64,000 nucleotides of DNA, taken from contig NC_049996.1 in assembly GCF_000003815.2 (NCBI RefSeq), positions 7,542,205 through 7,606,204 on the forward strand, written 5' to 3'. Source of the DNA: Branchiostoma floridae (Eukaryota; Chordata; Leptocardii; Amphioxiformes; Branchiostomatidae). A model generated the notes under the pieces. That model saw only the letters and a list, made by a program, of their open reading frames with translations. It had not been told where the DNA came from and searched no databases. The position numbers and the translations under genes were made by a program. Positions 23,326 through 34,607 of the stretch are shown in pieces. Position 1 is the first letter of the stretch; every line of letters starts with the position of its first letter.

Positions 23326-23479
23326 CGACATCGTACCGCATGCCTCGCGTCTGTGTCAGGTTTGAGTTAGCACTGTCGCCTACTGGGGCATTCCATCTGT
23401 ATGGGGAGGGGGTCGTCGTATTCAGGTGTGGATGTGTACGGGTATAAGAGCTAAAAAGGTGTTGTTCCTAGTTCCTAAA

Positions 23480-23527
23480 ACACACACAGACACACTCACA
23501 CAGACACACTCAAAAAGCACACACACA

Positions 23528-23564
<37 letters not shown>

Positions 23565-23701
23565 ACACTCAGACAGACACACTCAAAGCACACACGTACA
23601 CAAGGCACGCGCGCATCGTGCGAAACAAACTCACACACACACACACACACGCACGCACACACACGCGCACATACACACACATACACACACACACGCGCGC
23701 G

Positions 23702-23773
<72 letters not shown>

Positions 23774-23790
23774 CACGCACACACACGCTT
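23480..23790. repeat. (AC)n microsatellite
   Basis: About 310 bases of AC dinucleotides with GC and TC interruptions. Open frames on both strands (His-Thr and Val-Cys repeats) are artefacts. Confidence 0.97.
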
Positions 23791-26689
23791 ACACGCATAC
23801 GCTTACCAGTGCCCGTACATACGTATACTGTACATAGAGCATAAAGGGAAATATACTGTTCGATTAGGCGTAAGAAGGATGACGACTGAGACACAACGAT
23901 TTACCAGCTTCGACCTTTCATTCAAAAGTTTTCATTACATCATCATGAATCATCAGAATGACAATAGAGTGGTCTTTATATTCTCTGCTCCAGTTAGATG
24001 ATGATGACTCCAGTTAGAGCAGAGCGCCCTGAGCAGTTAGTGGAGGGCGCTCTAGGAAATAGCCAATCAAGGGGGATACTGTTCTCACATGAGACAAGAT
24101 TAACAACATATGAAATACATTCAACAAGTAGAAGGCCTTCCATATGTCCATATCTATAATGTAAAGCACATTTACGGTATAGAATTGTTTTTATGTTCTA
24201 GCTATTCATGGATAGGATTACGAAGATATTTCTATTCCTTTTATCTTATTATCTATATTGATTATATTCTCTTTACATCTATTTATCTATCAATCTTGGG
24301 TATGCATGGAAAGCCCATTCAGTCGTATGGGGCTGCTGGGACAGAACTTTTTCATAAATACTCCAAAAAGAGATAAAATTCAATTGTAAAGAAATCACAC
24401 TAATGATAGTGGAAAATCATAACAGTGTTAACAAGAACTACACATGAATGAAGACTAGCAAAACCTAAACTTCAAAACCTACTCATTAACAAACGCCGAA
24501 TCATTATCATTCGGTCGAATGCAGGATAGAAATGGCAGAGCAAAATTACAGATGGTACCATTTCTACAAGACATTTACTAGCTACGATGGCCTGGATACC
24601 AGACCCCAGCCCGATCTCAAAATTATCGAACGATAGATATTTTTGAAATCGGACTTGGCTCTGGTATTTAGGCTAGAGTTACGCGGGTTAGTTGAAGACA
24701 AATGGATTTTCCAATGGATTATTAAACAGCCTCATTACTCATACTTTGGGTACCTACTGGCTGCAAAATACACCAGATTATTATTACTATTACACTCTAT
24801 CCGACCTTTCAGTGAACAGTGAACCCAAGAGTTAGGACGGCATGTTCTGGTGTATATTTCTGTCTCATCGGACGATATGTTTTCTCAGGCGGCATGGCAT
24901 GACGTCATATGTGGCCTCACCAATACGGTTGCTCGTACAGCGTCATTTGTGACCAATCATGATCATTGCATCAGGACGAGCGAAAATAATATCTGTTATA
25001 AATCGCAGTAGCACTGCGAAGTTTAACTCGTGTCCAGGTTCAGGTCCAGAGGTTCAGGTTCAGGTCCGGACTTACAAATTTGGACATGAACCTATACATT
25101 TACACTCACGTTTATATATGTTGCATGTTGGCATTTAGTTCACATGCGCAGTTAGAAGTAAACACAAAAACTCAGCAATAAATAGTGTTTTCGTCTTTTC
25201 CAACACAAATTTCACGATCTATGGAAGGTTTTTAAATGGTTTAGAACAAAAAGAATGTAAGCAAGAGGTTTTGCAAGTCCGGCCGGTTCACTTTACCTAA
25301 ACATTCAAAAGTCCAGTTCCTGTCGATATACAGGTACGCAATACATGTAACTTATATGTTATTTACTTATATGTACTTATGATTAATCATAATAATCGCA
25401 GCCCAGTTTTTTAACAATCAGCCAAAAACAGCTTTCACAGTAGTACGAAAAAAAATCATCAAAGGCCTAGAATTATATTTTAGTAGACTTAAAGATTTTG
25501 TAAAGACGTCTGAAAGACAAATCGGACCTTTCCGTTATGTTTCCACATGATCAAGTATGGAATAAGCGTTTCTTTATTGAAGTTTACAAGTACACGGATA
25601 GACACGGGTGCTGTACTTTTCTGCAAACTGTTGTAGTCACTATCAAAGTTAGTATTGCCCGTCCTCTACCACTGAATCGAATCCACCCTGCCTGCTTGCC
25701 AATGTATATACTTTGGTCATGGTTTCCCCGTAAACGTCCGGAGAGTTGACAGACGTGCTTTGGATGAAAGATATTTCCAGACGACAGGATTTTCGATTCC
25801 AGACGTGTACCCCTTGGCCCCTGGGCTCGGCGTTGCCATGGCGACAAAACGTCTGCGCTCGGTCCCAGGGCAGTGTGAGGTCAGGCGTAGTTCTGGCAGA
25901 GCGGCTACAGTTACTACTCAGACTGCACACGTTATGAGGAGTGTATCAACGCTAGTTTTTAACGAACGCTCGGAGTTTTCCTACGACTATTTGGTGACAA
26001 GAACTTGACCTTGTTACGGGATAGCAGGCCACCTATGTGAACCGTTCTATATTGAGAAGGACCACCACACTGTTGACCAAAATACCATACCGATGGTGAG
26101 TACTACAATGTGGATATGTATAAGTGGATACTGAACCTTTATGATTAATTGATTAACTTGTGAGTTCTGAAGATTTTGTCGCACGTGTAAGTTAAAGAGA
26201 ATTTTACCAAAGGTTTTAGCTCCAAAGCACTCTACCAGCAAGTACCAAATGGTATGATTCAATCTATGCACTTTCAACGCATGGCAACTGTATTTAGGGT
26301 GTATTGAGTCTGAAATATATAGAGCGTATTACATATACACATAGCGGTCCATGTGTTATAAATGATCATGTAAGCATTAGTGTGAGAGGTTGGGTGAAAG
26401 TTAAATGTTTTTCTTTCGTAGTTTTTCTACCATAGGAGAAAATCGTTTATACTAGGTAAGGACTGTTCGTATGTTGTATTGGAATTTTATCTTGAACCCT
26501 CCTCGTATTTCTAGTTGACCCTTAGAAAATTGCCCTCGGCATTTCTGACTTGAATATTCGGTAAGAACTGGTTTCACTCACTGCTGGTAGCCCCCTAACC
26601 TCCTCTAGGGGTTGTCTAAGGTTTTCTTAGGCTTTAATATAGTGCACTTTTTAAATGACAACTGTTATAATCGTATTCGTTTTCTTGTG
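23791..26689. other. Intergenic with small hairpins
   Basis: No gene is convincingly seen. A short inverted repeat lies at about 24011-24052 (AGAGCAGAGCGCCCT against AGGGCGCTCT) and a clearer hairpin at 24590-24674. Repeated CAGGTTCAGGTCC motifs lie at about 25035-25065 and recall 9676-9700. A GC-richer island at 25750-25930 contains GTTGCCATGGCGAC (25832-25845), an X-box-like site with one mismatch to the palindrome, overlapping an ATG. It could be a promoter or first exon, but no following exon was found. Confidence 0.4.
24590..24674. repeat. 85-bp hairpin MITE
   Basis: GCCTGGATACCAGACCCCAG at the left pairs with CTTGGCTCTGGTATTTAGGC at the right, with GCCCGATCTCAAAA and TTTTGAAATCGG inside. 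This is a compact fold-back repeat with no coding content. Confidence 0.7.
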
Positions 26690-27060
26690 GGGTTACGAAG
26701 ACGGCCCGCATGAAACCGATAACAATTAGAATTGATATTCCATTAGAAAAATACAATACTTTGCAATTCAAACACAGTAGAAGATGAAGTGCACTTCGTC
26801 GTATATTGTACTGCGTATGTTAATGATAGAAACATCCCATTTAGCTATATTGAGCGTAGATTCCCTCACTTTAGACATATGAGTAGCATTGAAAACTTGC
26901 ATTTTGGAAAAACCAACAATAGCTAAACGAAGACATGTACTACCAAGAAGAAGAAAAAGCCGAACTCCTACGATGAACTTGATCTATGATACCTGTAGTT
27001 ACATGTTATGTCTTTGCTGTGACCTGTTCTTACCTCAGTTTGGCAAATGTACAATAAAAA
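26690..27060 (+). mobile_element. LINE remnant, extreme C-terminus of ORF2
   Basis: An open frame ending at the TAA at 26934-26936 reads CNSNTVEDEVHFVVYCTAYV followed by NDRNIPF and IERRFPHFRHM. The C...C/VEDEVHF/C..Y arrangement is typical of the end of L2/CR1-type LINE ORF2. Upstream, a fragment in another frame (RIDIPLEKYN) fits the preceding part, so there is a frameshift. This is a decayed 5'-truncated copy. Confidence 0.65.
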
Positions 27061-28555
27061 TCTTCATTCAGGCCCAACTAATAGAGCCTGCCAAGTATTG
27101 AAGTAAGCTATTCAAGGCAACAGACCCCTATTGCTCACGGTTCTGAGTAATAAGTATAATTTTCTGGATGACATGCAGCAGATGTTGACCGTCGAGTCAC
27201 GGAAGGAAAGTACGTTGTTGTTGAACTTTTTAAACACATGGCTCCATGATTTGGACTGGCTTTGTGATATACAGGGGCAGCTGGACAAATGCCAAACGTC
27301 GGGTCCTCTTGAGCCGATGGCACGATCGCAATTGCAGATGTTGTTTCAGGAGAACTGCGACTTCTACAGTTACAGAATCGTACCAACCGTTGGATTTGCA
27401 ACAAAAACTGACTACTATGTCTGAATGATAAGGAAAAAGTCTACTTTTATTATGTGTATCACAGTAGAGTCAATTCTGCATTACCAATGGTGTTTCTTAC
27501 CTTTCTGATATAACATTTTGGAAGTCTTTGTAACAGTCTAACTATGATAAGAAACTGTTAAGAACTATTTTTACATCTATGTGACTTTCTAAATATTTTC
27601 TCTACTTAAACATCTGTATACATTCTGTATACTGTATTTATGGTCGCATTTCTAAGATCAAATATTTTCTGTTAGTTTGTTTTGTTAGTTTGTTAGTGTT
27701 CCAACATATGTAGATTCATCATTTGTTGTAACATGATCGAACATTGATACAATATTTTGTAACTGGGTCAATGGTTTGGGAAGAGGGCAATTCACACATC
27801 GCTGCCTGCCATCCACTATTAGTTTACAATAAAAATGACTACTGTGTCTGGATGATAAGAAAATGGCTCCTTTCATCTTGTTTATCAAACAAAGTACATG
27901 TCGCCTTCCTTTAAAGCTTCCGGAGGAGACATCCGCGATTGAGAATAATTTCGCCCAATGTATTCAGATAGCAAATTCAAGATATACTGCATTGTACGTA
28001 TAGGACAAATGAATGTAATACATAAGATAATGCCCAACAATAACTGAAAAGTACATTTTCACCCCATACTACATAGAATGTTTGTTGTGAATTAGCAATT
28101 CACACCATTATGTATCTGGGAATATGTCAGGGAATATCTGAGTCATTTCTTCTCATCTGTTTGAACTTTCTGTATTTTCAAAATAGGCGGCTTTGTCCGT
28201 AGAAACGGTAACGTGTAAAATGATACAAAATTGAAACGTTGCGAACTCCTAGCAATAGCATAAGTGTGGGATAGCACCAGTTGTGGGATCCGTCGTCTTC
28301 CTCTGTCCCAGGAAAAGAAGTCAAACCAAACAAGTTACAGCTTAGAGTTAGTTTTAGACTAGACATATTCCATACTGATCTACGCTATTTGTTTGTTTAT
28401 CCCCTTTCATGTTAACTGCAATAATCAGCCCTCGGGCAAGAATTTGCAATAAACTATTACCATAATCATAATATCACGTAGTTTTGAGATCTTTGATTAA
28501 CTGTTTTTTCTTGTCTTTTTTCTCATCGTAACTTCTCTGTCTACCCAGATAGGTA
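27061..28555. other. Intergenic 5' of Gal3ST copy 5
   Basis: A 97-codon open frame at 27131-27424 (+) matches no family I know and has no splice or promoter support. The sequence just before the next gene (TCTGTCTACCCAG at about 28536-28548) looks like a splice acceptor, suggesting an untranslated first exon further upstream that I could not place. Confidence 0.4.
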
Positions 28556-30896
28556 ATGGCACAAACACTGAACGGCAAGATCGCGCTGCTCATTCTGTTC
28601 ACGTCTGCCGTCGTGCTGGCCGGGTGGTATTACGACGGCAGCAGGTTACTACGTGCCGACTTGCGCCCTGTCGTAATCCACGATGTGGCAACACATCACA
28701 CCCAGACTGCCCGAACTATCAAAACATCCAACCTCACAAAGTAGGTGATGTTAAAGTACTATTACAATCCTAAAGCTGTGATTTATTAACTCAGCTAAAA
28801 GCAGGCTAATACACATCAGGCTAGGATTTCTTGTCCAGACGTTCTTTTGCCTTCGGGTGCGTCCAAGAAGCTGGTTTGGATTAAGAAAATGCGTAAGAAA
28901 TTCTGAAGTAGTGTTTGATTGATGACATGGTAAAGTCTTGTCAGTGCTACATTAAGCCAAGGTGACTTGGATACATGGATGACATCCGGGCGTAGTAAAT
29001 AACTTTTTCATCCGCTTCCAAAAAAGGGAATGTTTTTGGTCGTACTGTAAATCGTACGGAGAAACGGCAAGATGGGAAAATATATCGGAGAATGGATAGT
29101 AACGACCAAATTCTTTTAAAGTCAAAAGGACAAGATGTGAAAAGACAATTGTGAAGAATTGTTTTTTTTTAAATACGTGTTCTGTGTTGTCATGTTTCCA
29201 ACACTCCTGACCACTTTGATTTACGGCAAAGGCATTAAGGCAACTTATTCCCCAACATTGGTCTCTTCGCATGTTCAGTTTTGCATGAATTTTTATTGAA
29301 AAATACCATATTTTGCTCAATGCGACAACGACTGTTTTACCTTTTTAACCTTTATTCGTCTCCATAACGATTGATAAGTTATTGATATTAATTACAATGA
29401 TATTAGATTAAATTGTTATGGTTAACGTGATCAGTAAATTGACTCTCCTCTACCGGCAACTTATGACAGATCCAACATGAAAAAGAAAGGGGAAACATTT
29501 AGTAGTAGTTGACCCTGCGTTTTTTTCTTTGTACAGGTTGTCTTACTCCAACGGGACCTCTAAGCCAGCTACAATGTCTCCGCCAACAGAAAAAGACAGC
29601 CGACAAACTTGTCAAGAACGAACCAAGATCGTTTTTATCAAAACCCACAAAACAGGCGGGACGTCCTTCGTACAGATCCTCCACAGGTTCGGTTATCTTC
29701 GGAACTTGTCGTTCGTCATCCCGACCAAGCGCGGTCCCGGAACCATGAACGGTTTGTACCCCAAGGGGTTGAAGAAGTCGTCCAACTACCTTCCTCCGCA
29801 AGACGGCGCTTTTGACATTCTGGCATATCACACCATATACGACCGAAAGGCTATCACGAACCTGTTCAATAATCCAGAGAACGTGACATTTGTAACTCTT
29901 TTGAGGGAGCCTCTGAGTCAATTCAGATCGTCCTTTAACTATTATCACTTGGCCAGGCAGTTTAATATAGTTAGTGAGACTCCGATAGCGACTTTTCTAC
30001 AAAGTCCGGCCAAGTACAATCCACGACTCAGACTTCCATCCCTTACAAAAAGTCCCATGGCTCTCGACCTGGGGTTTCCTCCCACTGCAATTATCAGTTC
30101 AACGGCTTTGAGTCTTCGGAACCAGTCGGAAAAGTATTCGCCAACCATTCGGGATTTCGCTCGGAAGATTTCGGATGAGTTCGACCTCGTGATGTTGACC
30201 GAGTTTTTCGACGAATCGCTGGTCCTCTTTAAACGCATGATGTGTTGGCAGCTAAAGGACATATTGTACTACAAAACCAACGGGTATATCTACGCCCAGA
30301 AGGAAGAAGTCGTCAGCGAGAAACTGCGTCAAAGTCACAAACGCTGGGATGTGGTAGACTACCCTCTGTACGAGAAACTCAACAACACTCTCCGCGACAA
30401 AATCAACGAACTGGGCAGCGATTTTCTCTCAGAAGTCGTCCATTTTAAAACGGTGAACGCAAAAATGCACCAGTACTGCATTGGGAACGCTAGTAGTAGT
30501 CTGGGCACAAATGACTACCTCATAATCGAGAAGAGTGCATGGAACGATGTTTTTGTCATAACCCCATCATTCTGTACGCTGGCCAAACTTGGAATACGTT
30601 GTTATATGACACTTTTGAGGGACCGCAACCTACGCGTTACGAACAGCAGTCACACACAATTCCCCACAAATAATGCATACGAGCCGCTAACTAGAATAGA
30701 TAATGACAAGCGCTATGGAGAAGGGTTTTATACAGAACGGTATTGTCAGATATGTGAGGATATCAAAAGAGACTGCACCCTAAACGAATACTTGACACAT
30801 CTATTCCACGAAAAACTGATCTATCCTTTTGATACGAGTTTTTACGTTAGCGTTCATGGTGGAAGGGGACCAGTAGAAAAGACTCTTGAGGAATGA
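28556..30896 (+). CDS. Galactose-3-O-sulfotransferase-like, copy 5 (2 exons)
   Basis: Exon 1 (28556-28740) encodes a type II anchor (IALLILFTSAVVLAGWYY) and stem. Exon 2 (29537-30896) holds the whole catalytic domain. They join in phase 2 to give 514 residues. Motifs: FIKTHKTGG near residue 94, LLREPLSQFRSSFNYY near 181, and FDLVMLTEFFDESLVLFKRM near 280. Predicted Golgi galactose 3-O-sulfotransferase with unknown acceptor. Unlike copies 2-4, the region matching exons 3-7 is uninterrupted, while the one intron sits at the same place and phase as their intron 2. The C-terminus is about 60 residues longer and Cys-containing. An AATAAA at 30949-30954 fits a poly(A) signal. It is the most diverged member. 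The choice of ATG follows the good anchor right after it. Confidence 0.88.
28955..29150. repeat. Fragment related to the 9398-10246 transposon
   Basis: ATACATGGATGACATCCGGG, then CTTCCAAAAAAGGGAATGTT and AAGTCAAAAGGACAAGATGT, follow the order of the left half of the 9398 element. The fragment sits in the single intron of Gal3ST copy 5. Confidence 0.55.
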
Positions 30897-31033
30897 CCTT
30901 TAATTTAGCCATTTATATCATCTTTAAAACTTCGGCCTATTGACTACAAATAAAAGTTGTTGTTTCCGAACATGTTATTGTGTTCATTAAAATAGAGCAG
31001 AACTCAGAAGATCCCGTAGCAGAAAGCAACACG

Positions 31034-31222
31034 CCAGTTCATGGTTAGAACTGCGCATGCACAGCGAGATGTATTGTGGGTAAAATGTCAAAGATGAAGG
31101 CCCCTGACTTATAAACAGTTACCGTGTGGACCATGTTCGAATAAATACCTATACGTAGTTTGTTTGTGTATCAGAGACTGTCTCATATCACCACATATGC
31201 GCAGTGTAAACCATGAACTGAT
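31034..31222. repeat. Fold-back MITE between copy 5 and the peptide gene
   Basis: CCAGTTCATGGTTAGAACTG then CGCATGC at the left is matched by CATATGCGCAGTGTAAACCA then TGAACTG at the right. Inside lies GTCAAAGATGAAGGCCCCTG, resembling the 17531 element. Confidence 0.65.
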
Positions 31223-31608
31223 CTCTCCCAATCAACCTGGTGTCTTGATCGGCCTGTAATGCCCCCGCCCAAGAGACTGTATAATCAGAACTGTATAATT
31301 AATCCTGTATACATGTTATGAACCCACCTATAATTAAGTACTGAAACCCCCCATTTTAGCTTTACCTGCGTCAAGGACCTTTATCTCGAGTCACAACAAT
31401 ACACACACACTAGAAGCACCCCTGATGTTCAATGTAGGGATCCACACATATCAACATACATCTCCTACGCCATATGGCAAACTACATTGTATGTTCACCG
31501 GAACACCTGTCGATATTCCCACAAGTTATACAAATATTACCACTAGTTTAGAGGAACGTTCTCTTACATTTTCTAGTCCCTCCTTGTTGAAGTCGCAGGC
31601 GATACAAC

Positions 31609-33037
31609 ATGCTGAAGATACTTGTCGTTTTGGCGGCGGTTCTAGTGACAACACATGGACTGGTGAGGATGTAGAATCATACCTCCTGATAGATAGATCT
31701 ATTATGAGTGTACCGTTACATATTGTTTCTTCTGTATATACATCATGTTGTTAAGGCCCGATCACTTTCGTCGTACGATCGCCGTACGATCACAAAGTGA
31801 AGGCATTCTCAGGACAGTTGTACATGTGCCGTACAAAAATCTAGTTGTCTCGTTACCTAATTGGATGTCTTAGATCTTTGACAGCGGCTGGTTCTGTTAC
31901 AGCCTGCTGTAAAATTCTACGACATTAAAATATTACTACGTCGCAACATTACGGCAAATGTGACTGCGCCATAAGTTTGAAAAAAAAAATGCCAACAGAT
32001 TGTGTTTTTTATCTGATTATGACAAAGGCATTCACGATATTTTCGTTATTATATATCATGCAATGTTAAGCATAGATGTTTACTGTCATGTTTTCAACAA
32101 CTGCGCCATAAGTTTGAAAAAAAAATGCCAACAGATTGTGTTTTTTATCTGATTATGACAAAGGCATTCACGATATGATGATGTATCTTCTTAGTCCTGC
32201 ACCTCCAATATGGACTGTATGATGGCGAACGCAGGTTGCTGTTATGTGAACGGCGCGGTTGTTTCGGGGCATGGTAAGGACATATTGGTTTGTTGTTTTG
32301 AACAATCTATATTTACCAACTTAAGATGTTGATATGTTAACATAATCATCGGAGAGTTCTCAGCATTTGTATCTACATAGTCGGTTTTACCGCCCTTCGG
32401 TGTGACATTACGGAGTAAAAAAAGAAAGCTATTCCCTCAATTTCAAGAGCAGTACTAGTCCGTCGCGACTCTGCTTACTATCTCCGCGTGCGGAGGTATT
32501 TCATTTTTTTTTGGTGTGTTTGTATATCTGTTTTAGGTGTTTCCACAGCTTTTTCCATATGCTACATGTAGGTACGTGTCACCACAGGGTGACAGGAAGT
32601 GATTGGTAGAAGGTCAGAGTTACGGGAGCGACAGGAAGTAGAGTTCAGAGTTGGTAGAATATGTCTTTGAAATCGTCCTTCAACGATTGGATTCCAGATA
32701 CAAACACATGATGAGAAGGAAAATCAGTATTAGGAAATGCTGTGACATTCAGTGGCGTTTTACTAAAACCCAATGTATCTGAATAAAAAAGAAAACGTAT
32801 TGTTCATTCATAATATATATTCTCCTAGCTGACCCTGTCCGCGGTATGTGCGGCCCGTACATCCAGGAAGGCGAGCCGTGTGCTACTGGTTTCCCCGTGG
32901 CGTACATGTACGACTGTCGGTGTGAGACCGGGCTGGTGTGCTTCCCTGACCAGGGCTCGTACGCGAGAGGCACCTGCCGCACACAGCAGTACGTGGATGA
33001 TCATGGCGGATTTCCCATCATGCCCATCGGCAAGTAG
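31609..33037 (+). CDS. Secreted ten-cysteine peptide, prokineticin/colipase-fold-like (3 exons)
   Basis: Exons 31609-31662, 32195-32273 and 32829-33037 join in frame (phases 0 and 1) to 113 residues. Exon 1 is a signal peptide (MLKILVVLAAVLVTTHGL). The mature part has ten cysteines in the order C-x5-C-x7-CC-x(n)-C...C...C-x-C-x5-C-x(n)-C, with CGPYIQEGEPC and YDCRCETGLVC. This arrangement is that of the prokineticin/astakine/Dickkopf C-terminal (colipase-fold) modules, which form five disulfides. It lacks the AVIT start used by vertebrate prokineticins to bind their receptors, so receptor agonism should not be assumed. Likely an extracellular signalling, immune or digestive cofactor. AATAAA at 33096-33101 is a good poly(A) signal. 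Confidence 0.8.
31963..32176. repeat. 78-bp direct repeat in intron 1 of the ten-cysteine peptide gene
   Basis: 31963-32040 and 32100-32176 are almost identical (CTGCGCCATAAGTTTG, GCCAACAGATTGTG, TTATGACAAAGGCATTCACG). They differ by one base in an A run. The second copy ends 18 bases before exon 2. Confidence 0.9.
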
Positions 33038-33185
33038 ATGATGTTGGAAGAATGATCCGCCATCTTGGATGACATGTTTTGTTGTATCGAAAAGCAATAA
33101 AAATATGTCCAGGAAATTTTCTGATTATGCAAATGTTTCTCAAGATTCTTGACTGTTATGCTCACTACTCATGATCACTATCCGG

Positions 33186-33186
<1 letters not shown>

Positions 33187-33223
<37 letters not shown>

Positions 33224-33302
33224 ACACACACATACACACACACACACAGACACAGAGAGAGAGAGAGAGAGAGATAGCACACATACATACATACACACAC
33301 AA
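33187..33302. repeat. (CA)n/(GA)n microsatellite
   Basis: Simple CA repeat with an internal GA run, in the 3' flank of the peptide gene. Confidence 0.95.
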
Positions 33303-33509
33303 ACATGCACACACAACCAAATACAAAATCAATGCATGGAGGATGTGGTGCTGAAATGCCATCCACTGTCATTACAAAACTATCATTTGACAGTTGGTGT
33401 GCAAAGAATGGACATACCTCTTCCATCTCCCCAGTAAGACAAGGGTCTACTGCTGCACCCTCTTCCAAAACATCCTTCCTTTAAGTAGCCTGGAGGCAAG
33501 GTCATCTGT

Positions 33510-33510
<1 letters not shown>

Positions 33511-33596
<86 letters not shown>
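33511..33596. repeat. (CA)n microsatellite
   Basis: About 43 near-perfect CA units. Confidence 0.97.
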
Positions 33597-33597
<1 letters not shown>

Positions 33598-34607
33598 TCT
33601 AACAGTGCGAGGAAGAATGTTACAAATCCTTTAACACATATGTTAAGTTATATAACGTTTATCTTCTTTTGTTTGTATTTCTGATTAAAACTCGCTATCT
33701 TTATGGGTGGTTTACTTTGCAACTGCATCTAGATCTACAGTGGAAAAACAACGAGAACATCAACATGATTTCTATATCTGTACTTTATTAGCCACACACG
33801 TAACCTTAGAATCACAGCAGTACACAACTCTAAATGGCCTTGAGAATCGAAGCCTTGGAAGCTAAACTGGATCCATATCATTTTCACCTTTTAAGCGTTC
33901 ATTCTTGTTTTATGGAAAGAAAAATGTCGGCACAGACGGACCGGTATATACTGGTAATTTCTGTATATATACAAGTCTAGTAATTGAGTTGACAGTGTTC
34001 AATCTATGTCACCAAAGTTACAACACAGTGTGATGTGGGCAGTAAACACGTGACAGCTACGTAAAAGGGAACAACTTTTTTTGTTTATTTTCATCATAAG
34101 TCAGGAAACAAGCCATGAATTCACCGGCATTAGATCAACAAATGCCGTAATAAACCCTCGCCGGTTGTATGTGATAATAGGTAACGCTTGCTATAGAATA
34201 TATGTTTTACCAGCATAGGCTAAGTAGACAAAGTTTGTGAACAGTGTTGTGTGAAACTGTGGTTTGTTCCCTAAATAAGTGCACTTTCGTCATAATCAAA
34301 CAGAATAAAAGCGTCCATGGTTTATATCTCAATAGCAACTGTCTGTTTTTCTGTTACACCGTTTTGTGGCGCCGTGCATTTATGTAACGATAAAAGTTAG
34401 ATTTGAAATTCATTAATGAAGACGATTTGTACGGAAAGTTACGTTTGCTGCAGCATTACCTCAAGATATTACATTTTTGTTGATTAGATCCCTTTGTAAT
34501 GTTTAATGTATGGACAACAATGAAAGTTTATATCAAAACATCATAAACGAAGGGAAATTGCGAATATTCGTTCGGGAAATTACGATTGCAGTGCCCACAG
34601 TTCATCG
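33597..34607. other. AT-rich convergent spacer
   Basis: This lies between two genes that face each other and probably includes the 3' UTR of the minus-strand gene at 34608. No coding segment was seen. Confidence 0.5.

Noticed and set aside
23426-24001. 191-codon His-Thr repeat ORF
   Set aside because: Translation of the (AC)n microsatellite and flanks.
25746-26008. GC-richer ORFs on both strands near an X-box-like site
   Set aside because: Could be a first exon, but no partner exon, domain or splice pair was found.
29499-29948. 149-codon minus-strand ORF
   Set aside because: Antisense to the catalytic exon of Gal3ST copy 5, which carries the family motifs.
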